NCBI RefSeq assembly: GCF_003966895.1
Contig: NZ_AP018449.1
Span: 2,094,501-2,158,500, forward strand
From: Methylomusa anaerophila
Lineage (GTDB): Bacteria; Bacillota; Negativicutes; Sporomusales; Sporomusaceae
Direction: 5' to 3'
Length of the DNA: 64,000 nucleotides
A program made the position numbers and the translations under genes. The notes under the pieces were generated by a model. The model was not told the origin of the DNA. It saw only the letters and a program-made list of their open reading frames with translations, and did no database searches. Positions 19,100-28,087 of the stretch are shown here, piece by piece. Every line of letters begins with the position of its first letter. Positions within the stretch are counted from its first letter, which is position 1.

Positions 19100-19849
19100 T
19101 TACGCTACTGTGACTGCATCAGCAATGAGGGTGTTCTGCGGAGTTCGACAGTTGAAAGCTGCAAGGGCGAAGAAGCGTTCAAACAAGCCGGCGGTGGATT
19201 GCTGGGCCCGGGGAAACAAAATAGTTGTTGCGGCGTGATAAAGGGTGTGATTCTCTTCCACAACCCAATCCAGCAAGTCGGCAGCGACAACAGCGTTATT
19301 GACTAACAAATCGTGAGGAAGGGCGCTTTGGGAGTAAAGCCCGTTATTATTTACCGTATAGGCGGAAAAATGATCTTTTATCCAGCTTTCATATTCTTTA
19401 TGGCCGGAAAACAATTTGCCGCGAGCGTGATGGGGGACGCAAAGATCTTGCACCAAATGGGCGGTTACACCCAAAAAGAAAGCGCTCTTACGAATATCCC
19501 CCTGCCAGGCGCTGGCTAATGCAACCTGTAGGTAGCCGCTAAAATCGTCTAACGCCGTAGGGAACTGCCAGAGCCCTTTGCCTGTTCCCGGCTCGAAGTA
19601 GTGACTGCTGTTTTTCCAACCCTTGTCGGCCCAGTGTACTCCGGCATTTAACTCATTTATATATTGCTCGAAAAAATCCGCACAGCGCACATGCCCATCC
19701 CGTCTGAGGATGATTAATGCCTGGCGGTTTAAAAATTCGTGGGTGATGCTGGGAGTATCAAATAAGCTTTGAAACGGACTAACGGCGGCGAGCAAAATTT
19801 TCGCACCGGCGACTACCGATGCGCGGGATACGGATTCAGGTTTGATCAT
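19100..19849 (-). CDS. Zinc-dependent phospholipase C family protein
   Basis: 249 residues resembling the bacterial zinc phospholipase C / P1 nuclease fold. Visible pieces are HVRCADFFEQYINE, NAGVHWADKGWKN, GVTAHLVQDLCVPHHARG (His-Asp-His-His metal pattern) and WVVEENH. These enzymes split phospholipids into diacylglycerol and a phospho-head group. No signal peptide is visible, so a cytoplasmic membrane-face role is likely. It is the second gene of an operon with a diacylglycerol-type glycosyltransferase, under a Pho box. ATG; TAA stop. Confidence 0.8.
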   Translation of the reverse strand: MIKPESVSRASVVAGAKILLAAVSPFQSLFDTPSITHEFLNRQALIILRRDGHVRCADFFEQYINELNAGVHWADKGWKNSSHYFEPGTGKGLWQFPTALDDFSGYLQVALASAWQGDIRKSAFFLGVTAHLVQDLCVPHHARGKLFSGHKEYESWIKDHFSAYTVNNNGLYSQSALPHDLLVNNAVVAADLLDWVVEENHTLYHAATTILFPRAQQSTAGLFERFFALAAFNCRTPQNTLIADAVTVA

Positions 19850-19879
19850 GGATTTCTCCCCCCGCTTGAAATGCGGCTG

Positions 19880-21040
19880 TTAGTTGTGTGCAGCCGCATT
19901 GGAATGAAGCAAATTTTGAATTATGGTGTCAATGATAACCGGCGCGGCCATAGGACGTCCCAGTAAGGAGACTTGCTTTTGCATACGGCAAAGCTTCTCC
20001 GGATGAGCCAGCAGGTTGGACAATATGGTACCCAGGTTCATATCATCTTCAACCCAGATGGCGGCGCCTTTACCGGTCAAATAGGTGGCATTTTCTTCTT
20101 CTTGACCGGGAATAGGTTCAAAGAAAAGCATAGGCAAATTCATGGCGGCTGCCTCACTGATTGTGAGAGCACCAGGTTTTGTAACCAAAACATCGGCGGC
20201 CGACATTAATTCAGGAATGTGCTTGGTATAGCCAAACACCTTGATTTTATGATGAGACTGACGGGCAAAGGCCAATACATGGCGACGCAACTCGCTATTA
20301 TGTCCGGCAACGACAATCAGGTTTAACGGCATAGAAATTGCATTAAGCGTTTCCACTGCCTCGCTTAATGATCCTAACCCCAGACCTCCGCCCATCATTA
20401 ATATAACCGGGCGGTCAGGCAACAGATCAAGTTCACGTCGAATTGTATTTTTGTCCAAACTCTCCACGGCATGATTAAATTTAGGGTTAATCGGAATACC
20501 GGTGGCATGAATGCGCTCCGCTGGAATGCCGGCAGAGCCTAAGGCCGTTTTTAGTTCTTCGGTAGCTACGAAATAAAGATCAATCTCTTGATAACACCAC
20601 AGTCTATGAATGGCAAAATCAGTTAAAACTCCGACCAAGGGGATACTAATTTTGCGGTTGCGCTTCAGATACGCTGCAGCGCCGCAAGGAAACGGGTGAG
20701 TACAGATAATAAGGTCGGGGCGATGCGCTTTAATTAACTTCATCATGCTGCGTTTCATCGCCAGCGCCATCAAGTTTTGCACCTTTGAGCCAGGCAGACG
20801 CATTTGGAAAAATCGGTACAGCATATCGTACATATTGGGAAAAATATCAATCATTTTAAGATATGCTTCTTTGACCAGGGTGTTAAGATAGGAGTTTTCA
20901 CCGGCCATAAAATCCACAACCTGCACTCTGGTCAGCCCTTGGCGCTCAAGCTCAACCTTGAGGGCTTGTGCCGCTTGTGTATGGCCCGCGCCAACCGAAG
21001 CCGAGACAATTAATACTTTTAACTCCTGAAAATTTTTCAT
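19880..21040 (-). CDS. MGDG synthase/UgtP-type glycosyltransferase (diacylglycerol glycosyltransferase)
   Basis: 386 residues of the GT28/GTB fold. The N-terminal MGDG_synth domain begins LKVLIVSASVGAGHTQAA, and the donor-binding half has MMGGGLGLGS, DVLVTKPGALTISEA and FFEPIPGQEEENA. The family transfers sugar from a UDP-sugar to diacylglycerol. ATG at 21040 chosen because GAGGTG lies 6 nt upstream; an in-frame GTG at 21049 is inside that site. It is 30 nt upstream of the phospholipase C gene, whose product would supply its acceptor. MurG-like or other lipid acceptors cannot be excluded. Confidence 0.87.
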   Translation of the reverse strand: MKNFQELKVLIVSASVGAGHTQAAQALKVELERQGLTRVQVVDFMAGENSYLNTLVKEAYLKMIDIFPNMYDMLYRFFQMRLPGSKVQNLMALAMKRSMMKLIKAHRPDLIICTHPFPCGAAAYLKRNRKISIPLVGVLTDFAIHRLWCYQEIDLYFVATEELKTALGSAGIPAERIHATGIPINPKFNHAVESLDKNTIRRELDLLPDRPVILMMGGGLGLGSLSEAVETLNAISMPLNLIVVAGHNSELRRHVLAFARQSHHKIKVFGYTKHIPELMSAADVLVTKPGALTISEAAAMNLPMLFFEPIPGQEEENATYLTGKGAAIWVEDDMNLGTILSNLLAHPEKLCRMQKQVSLLGRPMAAPVIIDTIIQNLLHSNAAAHN

Positions 21041-21100
21041 CCTAATCACCTCGCCAGTAGATTACATCTATTAGCTTAGATAGCGAGTGCCTTTGCTATC

Positions 21101-21154
21101 ATTCTATCACTAAGGGAGAAATTTGCTGTTAAATCTAAGTTAACAGACAGTTAA
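21101..21154 (-). promoter_or_regulatory. Pho-box promoter of the glycosyltransferase-phospholipase operon
   Basis: On the minus strand three direct repeats TTAACT, TTAACT, TTAACA occupy 21154-21149, 21143-21138 and 21132-21127 (11-bp step). A -10 box TAGAAT lies at 21106-21101, exactly 20 nt after the last repeat, as at the three pst promoters. The start codon follows about 60 nt later. Confidence 0.85.
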
Positions 21155-21456
21155 TTTTTTATAACAAAATGTCGGATTTGACAATAAAAGACTGACGCTT
21201 CGACTTGTAATCTTGCTCAGTCTTAATAGTATTATCGTATTCATTATAGGTCCTAAAATTATTAAGGTCAATATACAAGTAAATCGCTACAAACTTATTT
21301 AATTTTTTCCATAATAAGAAAATAATACAAAGATTAAATTGTTTTGCTAAAATGAAATCCCGGGAAGAGTAAATGGCTGGTATGTATCGGGCTTACATTC
21401 GCCATAATAATTCAAGAACGCTTTTTAATAATAATGGAAAGGGGATAAAGTATACA
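21155..21456. other. AT-rich intergenic region
   Basis: About 300 nt between the divergent glycosyltransferase operon and the SpoIID-like gene. I see no gene or clear hairpin; it should contain the promoter for the SpoIID-like gene. Confidence 0.5.
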
Positions 21457-22431
21457 ATGAAAGTGACCAGATATGGCAAGCTAAAACAGGCATTAATCCT
21501 AATGACGGTTTTTACCGTGCTATTGGCCGCCTGCGCCGGTCAGCCGCAAAAAAAACCGGAAACTCCCGCGCCGCAAGCGCCCAAACAGGCTGTTGCCGGC
21601 AATGAGCCGGACATCTCGGTATTCATGCACGAAACAGGCGAAAAGAAAACCATGAAAATGGAGGAATACATTGCGGGAGTTGTTGCCGCGGAAATGAAAA
21701 ATGACTGGCCGGTTGAAGCTTTGGCAGCCCAGGCAATTATAGCCCGGACATTTACCGTGGAAGCAATTGACACCAAGGGGGGGGTGCCGGAACGGGGCAC
21801 ACAGGCGTCAACCGATATCAAAGAGTTTCAGGCATATGACGCGAAAGCTGTTAATGACAACGTGAAAAAGGCGGTTGAGATGACTCGCGGTATGGTGGCA
21901 ACATACCAGGGCAAGCCGATTAAGGCTTGGTTCCACGCTTCCGCCGGCGGCATAACGGCAACAGCCAAGGAAGGCTTAAACTATCGTGACGCCGAACCGC
22001 CATACATCCATTCGGTACAGTCGCCGGATGATTTGGCTCCTGCTGACATCAAAAACTGGACCGCTTCCTTTACGAAAGATGAAGTTTTAGCGGCTTTAAA
22101 AAAGATGGGAGTTAAGGCTAACGATATCAGCAGTATGGAAATAGGACAAAAAGGCCCGTCCGGCCGCACGGTCAGCCTTACGGTTAACAAGTCAACGCCG
22201 GTGTCGGGACCGGAACTTAGGATGGCTTTAGACAGTACCAAGCTAAAATCCATGCTGCTCGACGGAATTGAAGTATCGGAAGATAACGTGATATTTACGG
22301 GCACAGGTTATGGTCATGGTGTTGGCATGTCCCAGTGGGGTGCTCATAAAATGGCCAAGGAGAATAAAAAGCCGGAAGATATTATCACTTATTATTTTAA
22401 AGGCATCACTGTCGAGAAAAGATGGCAATAA
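21457..22431 (+). CDS. SpoIID/LytB domain lipoprotein
   Basis: About 324 residues with a lipoprotein signal (LLAACAG near residue 25), then a SpoIID/LytB domain: EEYIAGVVAAEM, LAAQAIIARTFTVE, AWFHASAGG and the C-terminal GTGYGHGVGMSQWGAHKMA. SpoIID cleaves denuded glycan strands during engulfment. This shorter lipoprotein form is a relative rather than certainly SpoIID itself. ATG at 21457 with AAAGGGG upstream; upstream in-frame codons lack a site. A GAGCCGG/CCGGCTC hairpin follows at 22446-22473. Confidence 0.85.
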   Translation: MKVTRYGKLKQALILMTVFTVLLAACAGQPQKKPETPAPQAPKQAVAGNEPDISVFMHETGEKKTMKMEEYIAGVVAAEMKNDWPVEALAAQAIIARTFTVEAIDTKGGVPERGTQASTDIKEFQAYDAKAVNDNVKKAVEMTRGMVATYQGKPIKAWFHASAGGITATAKEGLNYRDAEPPYIHSVQSPDDLAPADIKNWTASFTKDEVLAALKKMGVKANDISSMEIGQKGPSGRTVSLTVNKSTPVSGPELRMALDSTKLKSMLLDGIEVSEDNVIFTGTGYGHGVGMSQWGAHKMAKENKKPEDIITYYFKGITVEKRWQ

Positions 22432-22551
22432 AAGTATAACAACAGAGCCGGGGGGTACTACACCTCCGGCTCAAGCTATTAATAATGGTTCTATGCTTCC
22501 TTTTACCGGCATACACATAATTTGAAATGATTGGGCCAGGGAGGGAGTAAT

Positions 22552-22842
22552 ATGACGAATATGACGGTTGACAACAAGACGCCAAAATGGCGGCATCAGA
22601 TTACCATGGTTGACCGGGAAGAATTAACTATAGACGGGGTAGTAAACTTAGGAAGCTATGATGAGAAAGAAATAGTTATGGAAACGGAACAGGGCATGCT
22701 GACAATCAGAGGAGATAGCCTCAATATCAAGCAGCTCAACTTAGAACAGGGATGTATTATTGTCGACGGGACAGTGAAGGGTCTTTCCTATGAAGATGAA
22801 ATAAGACCGAAAAAAGGGCTGCTGGATCGATTCTTAAAGTAA
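22552..22842 (+). CDS. yabP: Sporulation protein YabP
   Basis: 96 residues, typical YabP: RHQITMVDREELTIDGVVNL, TEQGMLTIRGDSL, LNLEQGCIIVDG. YabP helps spore coat/cortex assembly in the mother cell. ATG at 22552 with AGGGAGGGAG upstream. The gene after the stop begins within a TAAAGGAG direct repeat (22840-22855) that supplies the next ribosome binding site. Confidence 0.93.
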   Translation: MTNMTVDNKTPKWRHQITMVDREELTIDGVVNLGSYDEKEIVMETEQGMLTIRGDSLNIKQLNLEQGCIIVDGTVKGLSYEDEIRPKKGLLDRFLK

Positions 22843-22862
22843 AGGAGTAAAGGAGGGTTGCT

Positions 22863-23594
22863 TTGCGCAGTAAGGCGCTGAACGGTTGGTTCCTCCTGTT
22901 GGTCTTTTTGGTGGTGGAGTTATTTTTTTATGAGGTTACAGACTATCTAGCCACCTATTCCCGTATGGCGGCCGATGCGCGCTTTAGCAGCGGATGTACA
23001 GAATTTAGAGAAGTTAAAAACACTCCCTATGATAATATAATTAATCAGGCGGCAAGGAAGTTCAGTGTCAGTCCTGAATTGGTAGCCTCCGTTATTCGGG
23101 CGGAGAGTTCCTTCGAGCCCCGGGCAGTGTCGAAAGCGGGTGCTTACGGTCTGATGCAGGTTATGCCCGAAACTTGGCGGCAAGTCAATTCCAAAATCAA
23201 GGTATGCGCCGGTCGGCACGAGGGAGAGTGCACAAGCAAGTGTTACTTTACGCCTGAGCTTAATGTCCAGATTGGAACCGCCTATCTTGGACAGCTTGCT
23301 CAGCGCTACAAGGGGAACATGATACTGGCAGTCGCTGCGTATAACGCGGGGCCGGGAGCCGTGGACCGTTATGGGGGAATACCGCCTTATCGGGAAACGC
23401 AAGCTTATGTGGAAAGGGTTCAGAAATATTGGTATCAAATAAGTGGCGTCCAATTACCCGTACTAGGTGTAAGCGCCAATGAATGGCTGCAATGGAACCA
23501 GGGTTGCGGCTGGGGAATGCTCGGTACAGCCGGAATCATTGCGGTTTGGACAGGATTTCTTTATCAAAGGTATAAGTCGTGGTATTGGCGTTAG
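22863..23594 (+). CDS. Membrane-anchored lytic transglycosylase (SLT domain)
   Basis: 243 residues. N-terminal membrane segment (about 8-26), SLT domain with catalytic Glu in VIRAESSFEPRAVSKAGAYGLMQVMPETW and AAYNAGPGAVDRYGGIPPYRETQAYV, and a second hydrophobic segment near the C-terminus. It should cut glycan strands with 1,6-anhydro ends. An insert with several cysteines (VCAGRHEGECTSKC) is unusual. TTG start with GGAGGG upstream; TAG stop. Its place between yabP and yabQ suggests a sporulation role. Confidence 0.88.
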   Translation: MRSKALNGWFLLLVFLVVELFFYEVTDYLATYSRMAADARFSSGCTEFREVKNTPYDNIINQAARKFSVSPELVASVIRAESSFEPRAVSKAGAYGLMQVMPETWRQVNSKIKVCAGRHEGECTSKCYFTPELNVQIGTAYLGQLAQRYKGNMILAVAAYNAGPGAVDRYGGIPPYRETQAYVERVQKYWYQISGVQLPVLGVSANEWLQWNQGCGWGMLGTAGIIAVWTGFLYQRYKSWYWR

Positions 23595-23645
23595 CCCGAA
23601 AAGGGGCTCTTATATGCGTTAACAGGCATAAAGGAGAGGGTATGG

Positions 23646-24128
23646 GTGGACTTTTCCACGCAGGTAACAACATTTGCGATTCTGTTTGGGGCAGGCGCAC
23701 TGCTTGCTTTTTTATTTGATACCTACCGCGTAATGCGAAGAATTTTCAAACCCAATTGGCTTATTACCGCCGTTGCTGACCTAAGCTACTGGCTCTTAGC
23801 AACAGCCGTTGTTTTTGCTGCGTTACTTCTGGGAAATTGGGGTGAACTTCGCTTTTATGTTTTTGTCAGCCTTCTGACCGGGATAGCAACCTACTATCGT
23901 CTCTTAAGCCGGTTCATCCTCCGCTCGCTTATGGTGATTATGCGATGGATAAATACCGGGATGCGATTCCTGCGTATAACGTTTATTACTTTATTTTTGA
24001 AGCCGCTGCGTTTTCTCTTGCGTTTATTGATGTTACCCTTCGTCTTTTGCCAAAGAAAAGTAAAAAAGTGGTACAGAATATGGCGTCCGCCACCTTTGCC
24101 GCCGGATGACACGCCTCCCGCTCAGTAG
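23646..24128 (+). CDS. yabQ: Spore cortex biosynthesis protein YabQ
   Basis: 160 residues, membrane protein with about four to five hydrophobic segments, starting with the YabQ-type FAILFGAGALLAFLFDTYRVMRR. YabQ is needed for cortex formation. GTG start, GGAGAGGG upstream; the basic, Pro-rich tail is normal for the family. TAG stop inside a CAGTAGAAT tandem pair (24123-24139). Confidence 0.9.
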   Translation: MDFSTQVTTFAILFGAGALLAFLFDTYRVMRRIFKPNWLITAVADLSYWLLATAVVFAALLLGNWGELRFYVFVSLLTGIATYYRLLSRFILRSLMVIMRWINTGMRFLRITFITLFLKPLRFLLRLLMLPFVFCQRKVKKWYRIWRPPPLPPDDTPPAQ

Positions 24129-24268
24129 AATCAGTAGAAAGTGAATGGAATTTTCCTTAAATTTTTCTGCAATAGAGGAAATTGCCGGTAAGCTGGCGAA
24201 TAAACATATAGTCAAAGTGTGAGACACCGTATATATCGTATAATATAGCAATATGGTGGTGCTAAAAA

Positions 24269-24577
24269 GTGCAGAAAAACAGAAAAAGAGCCCGCTTTAG
24301 CTGGTTCCGGTTTTTTCTCCTGGTTTTAACTGCTTACTTTTTATATGCGGCAGGCAACCAGCAATTAGAACTTTTCCGTATCAGGCAGGAAGCTAAAATA
24401 ATGAGTGAGCGGCTTCAGGAGGTTACCAGGGAAAACCAAGCCCTAGCCGGCGAGAAGGAAAAGTTAAATCAAGCCGCTTATATTGAAAAGCTGGCCCGTG
24501 AGCAATTGGGATTGGTAAAACCGGGGGAAGTACCCTACATTCCCGCCTCCCGCCCGGAAAATAGTTCAGGGCAATAG
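24269..24577 (+). CDS. divIC: Septum formation initiator DivIC/FtsB
   Basis: 102 residues: basic N-terminus, one membrane segment (FFLLVLTAYFLYAAG), a coiled coil (RQEAKIMSERLQEVTRENQALAGEKEKLNQ), then the conserved YIEKLAREQLGLVKPGE. It joins FtsL and DivIB in the divisome. GTG start. TAG stop at 24575-24577 falls in a GCAATAG tandem repeat, with the next in-frame TAG seven codons on. Confidence 0.95.
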   Translation: MQKNRKRARFSWFRFFLLVLTAYFLYAAGNQQLELFRIRQEAKIMSERLQEVTRENQALAGEKEKLNQAAYIEKLAREQLGLVKPGEVPYIPASRPENSSGQ

Positions 24578-24628
24578 GCAATAGTCGGTTTTCGATAGTA
24601 TTAAACAATCAGATAATTTCAGCTTTTC

Positions 24629-24658
24629 TTGACACATTTTAGACGGCAAGAGTATAAT
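24629..24658 (+). promoter_or_regulatory. Sigma-A-type promoter of yabR
   Basis: TTGACA at 24629-24634 and TATAAT at 24653-24658, 18-nt spacer. Confidence 0.8.
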
Positions 24659-24754
24659 ATGTTTGCAGAATACAGTGTTTTAAAATATTATTATTGCTTA
24701 GTCGCTCATAAGTAAATAATTGCGAGAGAAAAATTAAGGAGGAAGTTTGTAAGT

Positions 24755-25165
24755 ATGTCCATTGAGGTTGGCAGTGTTTTAGAGGGAGTTGTGACCGGTA
24801 TAACGAATTTCGGTGCATTTGTCGAATTGCCGGGGGGAAAGGTCGGCTTGGTTCACATCTCCGAGGTTGCCGACGTATATGTTCGCGATGTAAAAGACTT
24901 TTTAAAAGAACAGGACAAGGTTAAAGTAAAGGTATTATCAGTTGACGAGCGCGGCAAAATTGGGTTGTCGATCAAACAGCTACAGGCTCCCGCTCCTAAA
25001 AAACCTGCCAACGAGGTAAGGCGCCCGGGGAATCGGGTTAATTCCTTATCTTTCGAAGACAAACTCAACAAATTTTTAAAAGACAGCGATGAACGCTTGT
25101 CCGACTTAAAGCGCAACACCGAGTCCAAACGCGGCGGACGCGGAGCGGCAAGACGGGCGGAATAG
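24755..25165 (+). CDS. yabR: S1 domain RNA-binding protein YabR
   Basis: 136 residues with one N-terminal S1 domain (GSVLEGVVTGITNFGAFVEL, GLVHISEVAD, VKVLSVDERGKIGLSI) and a basic, disordered tail rich in Arg/Lys. Homologues bind ribosomes or mRNA; the precise role is unclear. ATG with AAGGAGG upstream; TAG stop. Confidence 0.92.
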   Translation: MSIEVGSVLEGVVTGITNFGAFVELPGGKVGLVHISEVADVYVRDVKDFLKEQDKVKVKVLSVDERGKIGLSIKQLQAPAPKKPANEVRRPGNRVNSLSFEDKLNKFLKDSDERLSDLKRNTESKRGGRGAARRAE

Positions 25166-25280
25166 GGGATCTTACCGATTAGGTTGTCGATCAGGTCGAT
25201 CAGATTGTTATCATTTGAATTATTATTTACATTTTAAACCAAACTTTTTGAACCAAATTTTAGAATTTTACATAGAGGGG

Positions 25281-25313
25281 AACCGCTTGGTTAGCTCGGC
25301 CAGGTGGTTTTTT
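25281..25313 (+). terminator. Terminator after yabR
   Basis: A 10-bp stem (AACCGCTTGG with CCAGGTGGTT) followed by TTTTTT. A GTCGATCAG tandem pair lies upstream at 25186-25203. The remaining gap to spoIIE has a weak TTGTCGGAA match to a Spo0A box near 25330. Confidence 0.75.
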
Positions 25314-25439
25314 GCATTTTCCCGCTGTTCTTGTCGGAATATTTTGAGAAAGCAATGACCGATTAAGACAAACATTTCCCTGGCGGCATGGGTAAAATGT
25401 AAACCACAAGCCAAGTACTAACGTACAGGGGGAATCATT

Positions 25440-27929
25440 ATGCCAAAAGTATCAGTTGTTACATTGCCGGAAGACGTACTTAAGGCGCCTTCGGCCGGAC
25501 AGCCTGCCGCAGCGGCAGTGGAAGAACGACAGCTGGGAATAAGCTTTCCATGGCGAGAGTTGGCAAGAGAACTTTATAACAGGATCACCATATTGTTTTC
25601 TCCTGCCAACATATTGATTGATGTGCTTGCCTTTCTGTTGGGAAGAGTCTGCCTTATCGGTGAAGTTGCGCCCTTTGGCCTGGCTTTTTTTGCCGCAGTG
25701 GCAAGTGTGTCGCGGGAGAGGGCTCCCATGGCCGGTCTATGGGCCCTTTTGGGAGTAATATCGGTCGGGCAGTATATGGAAGCAGGTATTTACTTTTTAT
25801 CCATGATTATGTATTGGCGAATATCGGACAAGCTGGACCGCATGCTTCCCAAGGCGCATGCTGTTCCCTTATTGATATTCGGTTGTGTTTTGCTAAGCGG
25901 ATTGCCATTGTCTTTATGGCGGGAAGTCAGTTTTTATAATACCATGCTAGTCGTTCTCGACGCAGCCATGTGCATGGTCCTGGCATTCATATTCAGCTTT
26001 GGAATGCCGCTGGTTGTCTTTTCGTCCGAACAAAAAGCCAGGGGGGCCGAAGCGCTAATCTGTGCAGTATTTATTCTGGCAATAGCTGTGGCCGGTTTGG
26101 GAAATGCAACGATAATGGAATACAGTGTACGCAACATGGCAGGCGGTTTAATCACCATGGCCCTTGCTCTTACCGGCGGATCCGGGCTTGGCGCCGCCGG
26201 CGGAGTAGCGGTGGGTTTAGTCGTGAGCTTAAGCGACGGCTATGCTACTGCCGCAATCGCCATATATTCATTGGCCGGTTTATTGGGCGGATTATTCCGG
26301 AGCTGGGGTAAACCGGCTGTATTGCTGGGTTTTCTGCTGGGAAGTACGATTGGGACATTATATTTTGGACAAGCCGGTGAATTGCTGCTGGTATTAGTTG
26401 AGTCTTCACTTGCATCAGCGGTTTTTTTTGCTCTGCCTGCAATCCGGCTGAGCAGATGGCGGGAGAGCTGGCTTACTGATGAAAGTGGGGTTGACGCTGA
26501 AGCGGCGCTTGACGCAGCTATAAACAAATTACAGAATATGGCGGCCATGTTTAATGATCTGGCGAAGGCTTTTAGTAATGCCAATACAAAAGAGGAAACA
26601 GCCTATCAGGATAAGATTAAAGAAGCTCAGTTAAAAGAGATGCTTTCTTGTGTGGGGGACAAAGTCTGCGGTGCTTGTACCCGCCGTGACGCTTGCTGGG
26701 ACAGGGATTTTTATCAAATATACCAGGCCATGCTGGCAACACTTGTTTTAGCGGAGGGGGACAGGCTAAAAGGGAGCAGTTTGCCTGATTATATCAAAGC
26801 TAACTGTGCAAATCAAAAGGAACTGATAGAAATCATCGGCCGGGTGGCTGACAACAACCGGGTTCACTGGTATTGGCAGAAAAAAATGGGGGAATGCCGT
26901 CAGGTTGGGGCCGAACAGATGAAAGCCACCGGGGAAATCATCATTAATTTGGCGTCGGAGATTAAGCGTGGTCCGCAAAATGACCGGGAGGTTGCAGGAA
27001 TGCTGAGTGAACGGGCTGCAGCCCTGGACTGCCCGTTATCTGCGGTGCAGGTCGCATGGAAGCGGGGAACGGTGACGGTTGATGCGCAAAAATTGCCTTG
27101 CGGTGGAACCAAGGAGTGCGTACATACCATTCTGCCGCTGGCGGCCAACCTTTTGCAGGAAAAGATGGTTCTGCACACAAGTTGCGGCAATAAAGAAAAA
27201 AATAAAAAGTGTAAATTGACCTTGGAATTAGCCGAGAAGTACTTTGTCGAGACGGGAAGAGCCACTGCCGCTAAGGGCGGGGACAGCGGCGTGTGCGCTG
27301 ATGTATGTGCCCGGCTGGACTTGGGAAAGGGAAAAGTGGCTTTGATTTTGAGTGATGGGATGGGCAGCGGTCAGGAAGCTGTCGGCGAAAGCCAAGCCAC
27401 GGTATCATTCTTGCAAAAATTATTGACAATGGGATTTGACGTGGATACGGCTGTAATGACGGTGAACTCCCTGTTGCTTCTGAAAACTCCGGAAAGCTAT
27501 GCTACCCTTGATATGGTGATAGTAGACACTTATACCGGCGAAACGGAATTTTTAAAAATTGGTGCACCTCCCAGTTTTGTTAAACGTGTCAGGGAAGTTT
27601 CCACCATAAAATCTTCCGGTCTTCCTATCGGCATAATCCAGCACATTGAAATTACTCCTGTGAAACGCGCTCTTTCCCGGGGAGACATTATTGTCATGGT
27701 GAGTGACGGAATTATTGACGCGGCGCGAGGCAAAGAGAATGAATTTGAAAGAGAAAATGAAAAAGAAAGCTGGGTAGCCAATTTCTTAAGACGGCTGGCA
27801 ACCGAACGTCCCCAGGAAATAGCCAATAGAATTCTTCATCAGGCCGAAGAATTTTCCCAAGGCACGGCTGAAGATGATATGGCGGTGCTGGTGATCCGGA
27901 TAGCGGAACTTCCGCCGCTGATTCAATAG
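25440..27929 (+). CDS. spoIIE: Stage II sporulation protein E (SpoIIE), serine phosphatase
   Basis: SpoIIE dephosphorylates SpoIIAA and so releases sigma-F in the forespore. 829 residues: about ten N-terminal membrane segments (to about 340), a central regulatory region with the Cys cluster CVGDKVCGACTRRDACW, and the C-terminal PP2C domain (ALILSDGMGSGQEA, SLLLLKTPESYATLD, VMVSDGIID). ATG with GGGGGAA upstream; TAG stop at 27927-27929. This is the expected gene at this place in the yab cluster. Confidence 0.97.
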   Translation: MPKVSVVTLPEDVLKAPSAGQPAAAAVEERQLGISFPWRELARELYNRITILFSPANILIDVLAFLLGRVCLIGEVAPFGLAFFAAVASVSRERAPMAGLWALLGVISVGQYMEAGIYFLSMIMYWRISDKLDRMLPKAHAVPLLIFGCVLLSGLPLSLWREVSFYNTMLVVLDAAMCMVLAFIFSFGMPLVVFSSEQKARGAEALICAVFILAIAVAGLGNATIMEYSVRNMAGGLITMALALTGGSGLGAAGGVAVGLVVSLSDGYATAAIAIYSLAGLLGGLFRSWGKPAVLLGFLLGSTIGTLYFGQAGELLLVLVESSLASAVFFALPAIRLSRWRESWLTDESGVDAEAALDAAINKLQNMAAMFNDLAKAFSNANTKEETAYQDKIKEAQLKEMLSCVGDKVCGACTRRDACWDRDFYQIYQAMLATLVLAEGDRLKGSSLPDYIKANCANQKELIEIIGRVADNNRVHWYWQKKMGECRQVGAEQMKATGEIIINLASEIKRGPQNDREVAGMLSERAAALDCPLSAVQVAWKRGTVTVDAQKLPCGGTKECVHTILPLAANLLQEKMVLHTSCGNKEKNKKCKLTLELAEKYFVETGRATAAKGGDSGVCADVCARLDLGKGKVALILSDGMGSGQEAVGESQATVSFLQKLLTMGFDVDTAVMTVNSLLLLKTPESYATLDMVIVDTYTGETEFLKIGAPPSFVKRVREVSTIKSSGLPIGIIQHIEITPVKRALSRGDIIVMVSDGIIDAARGKENEFERENEKESWVANFLRRLATERPQEIANRILHQAEEFSQGTAEDDMAVLVIRIAELPPLIQ

Positions 27930-27956
27930 GTAAAATGGGTAAAACAATACTTCCAG

Positions 27957-27988
27957 ACGGGGAAAGTAAATCCCGTTTATTTTTTTTC
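27957..27988 (+). terminator. Terminator after spoIIE
   Basis: ACGGG pairs with CCCGT around GAAAGTAAAT, followed by a long T-run. Confidence 0.75.
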
Positions 27989-28087
27989 CGGCCGGTAACA
28001 CTATTATAATGAATTATATGGCAGGAAATCACCGGAATCGAGGCGAAATGATGATATAGCGGTTGATTTTCTTATTGAGGTGATTAA

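Noticed and set aside
25325..25400. Spo0A-controlled spoIIE promoter
   Set aside because: One TTGTCGGAA near-match to a 0A box is seen, but no matching -35/-10 pair with the known unusual spacing, so it is not listed as a feature.
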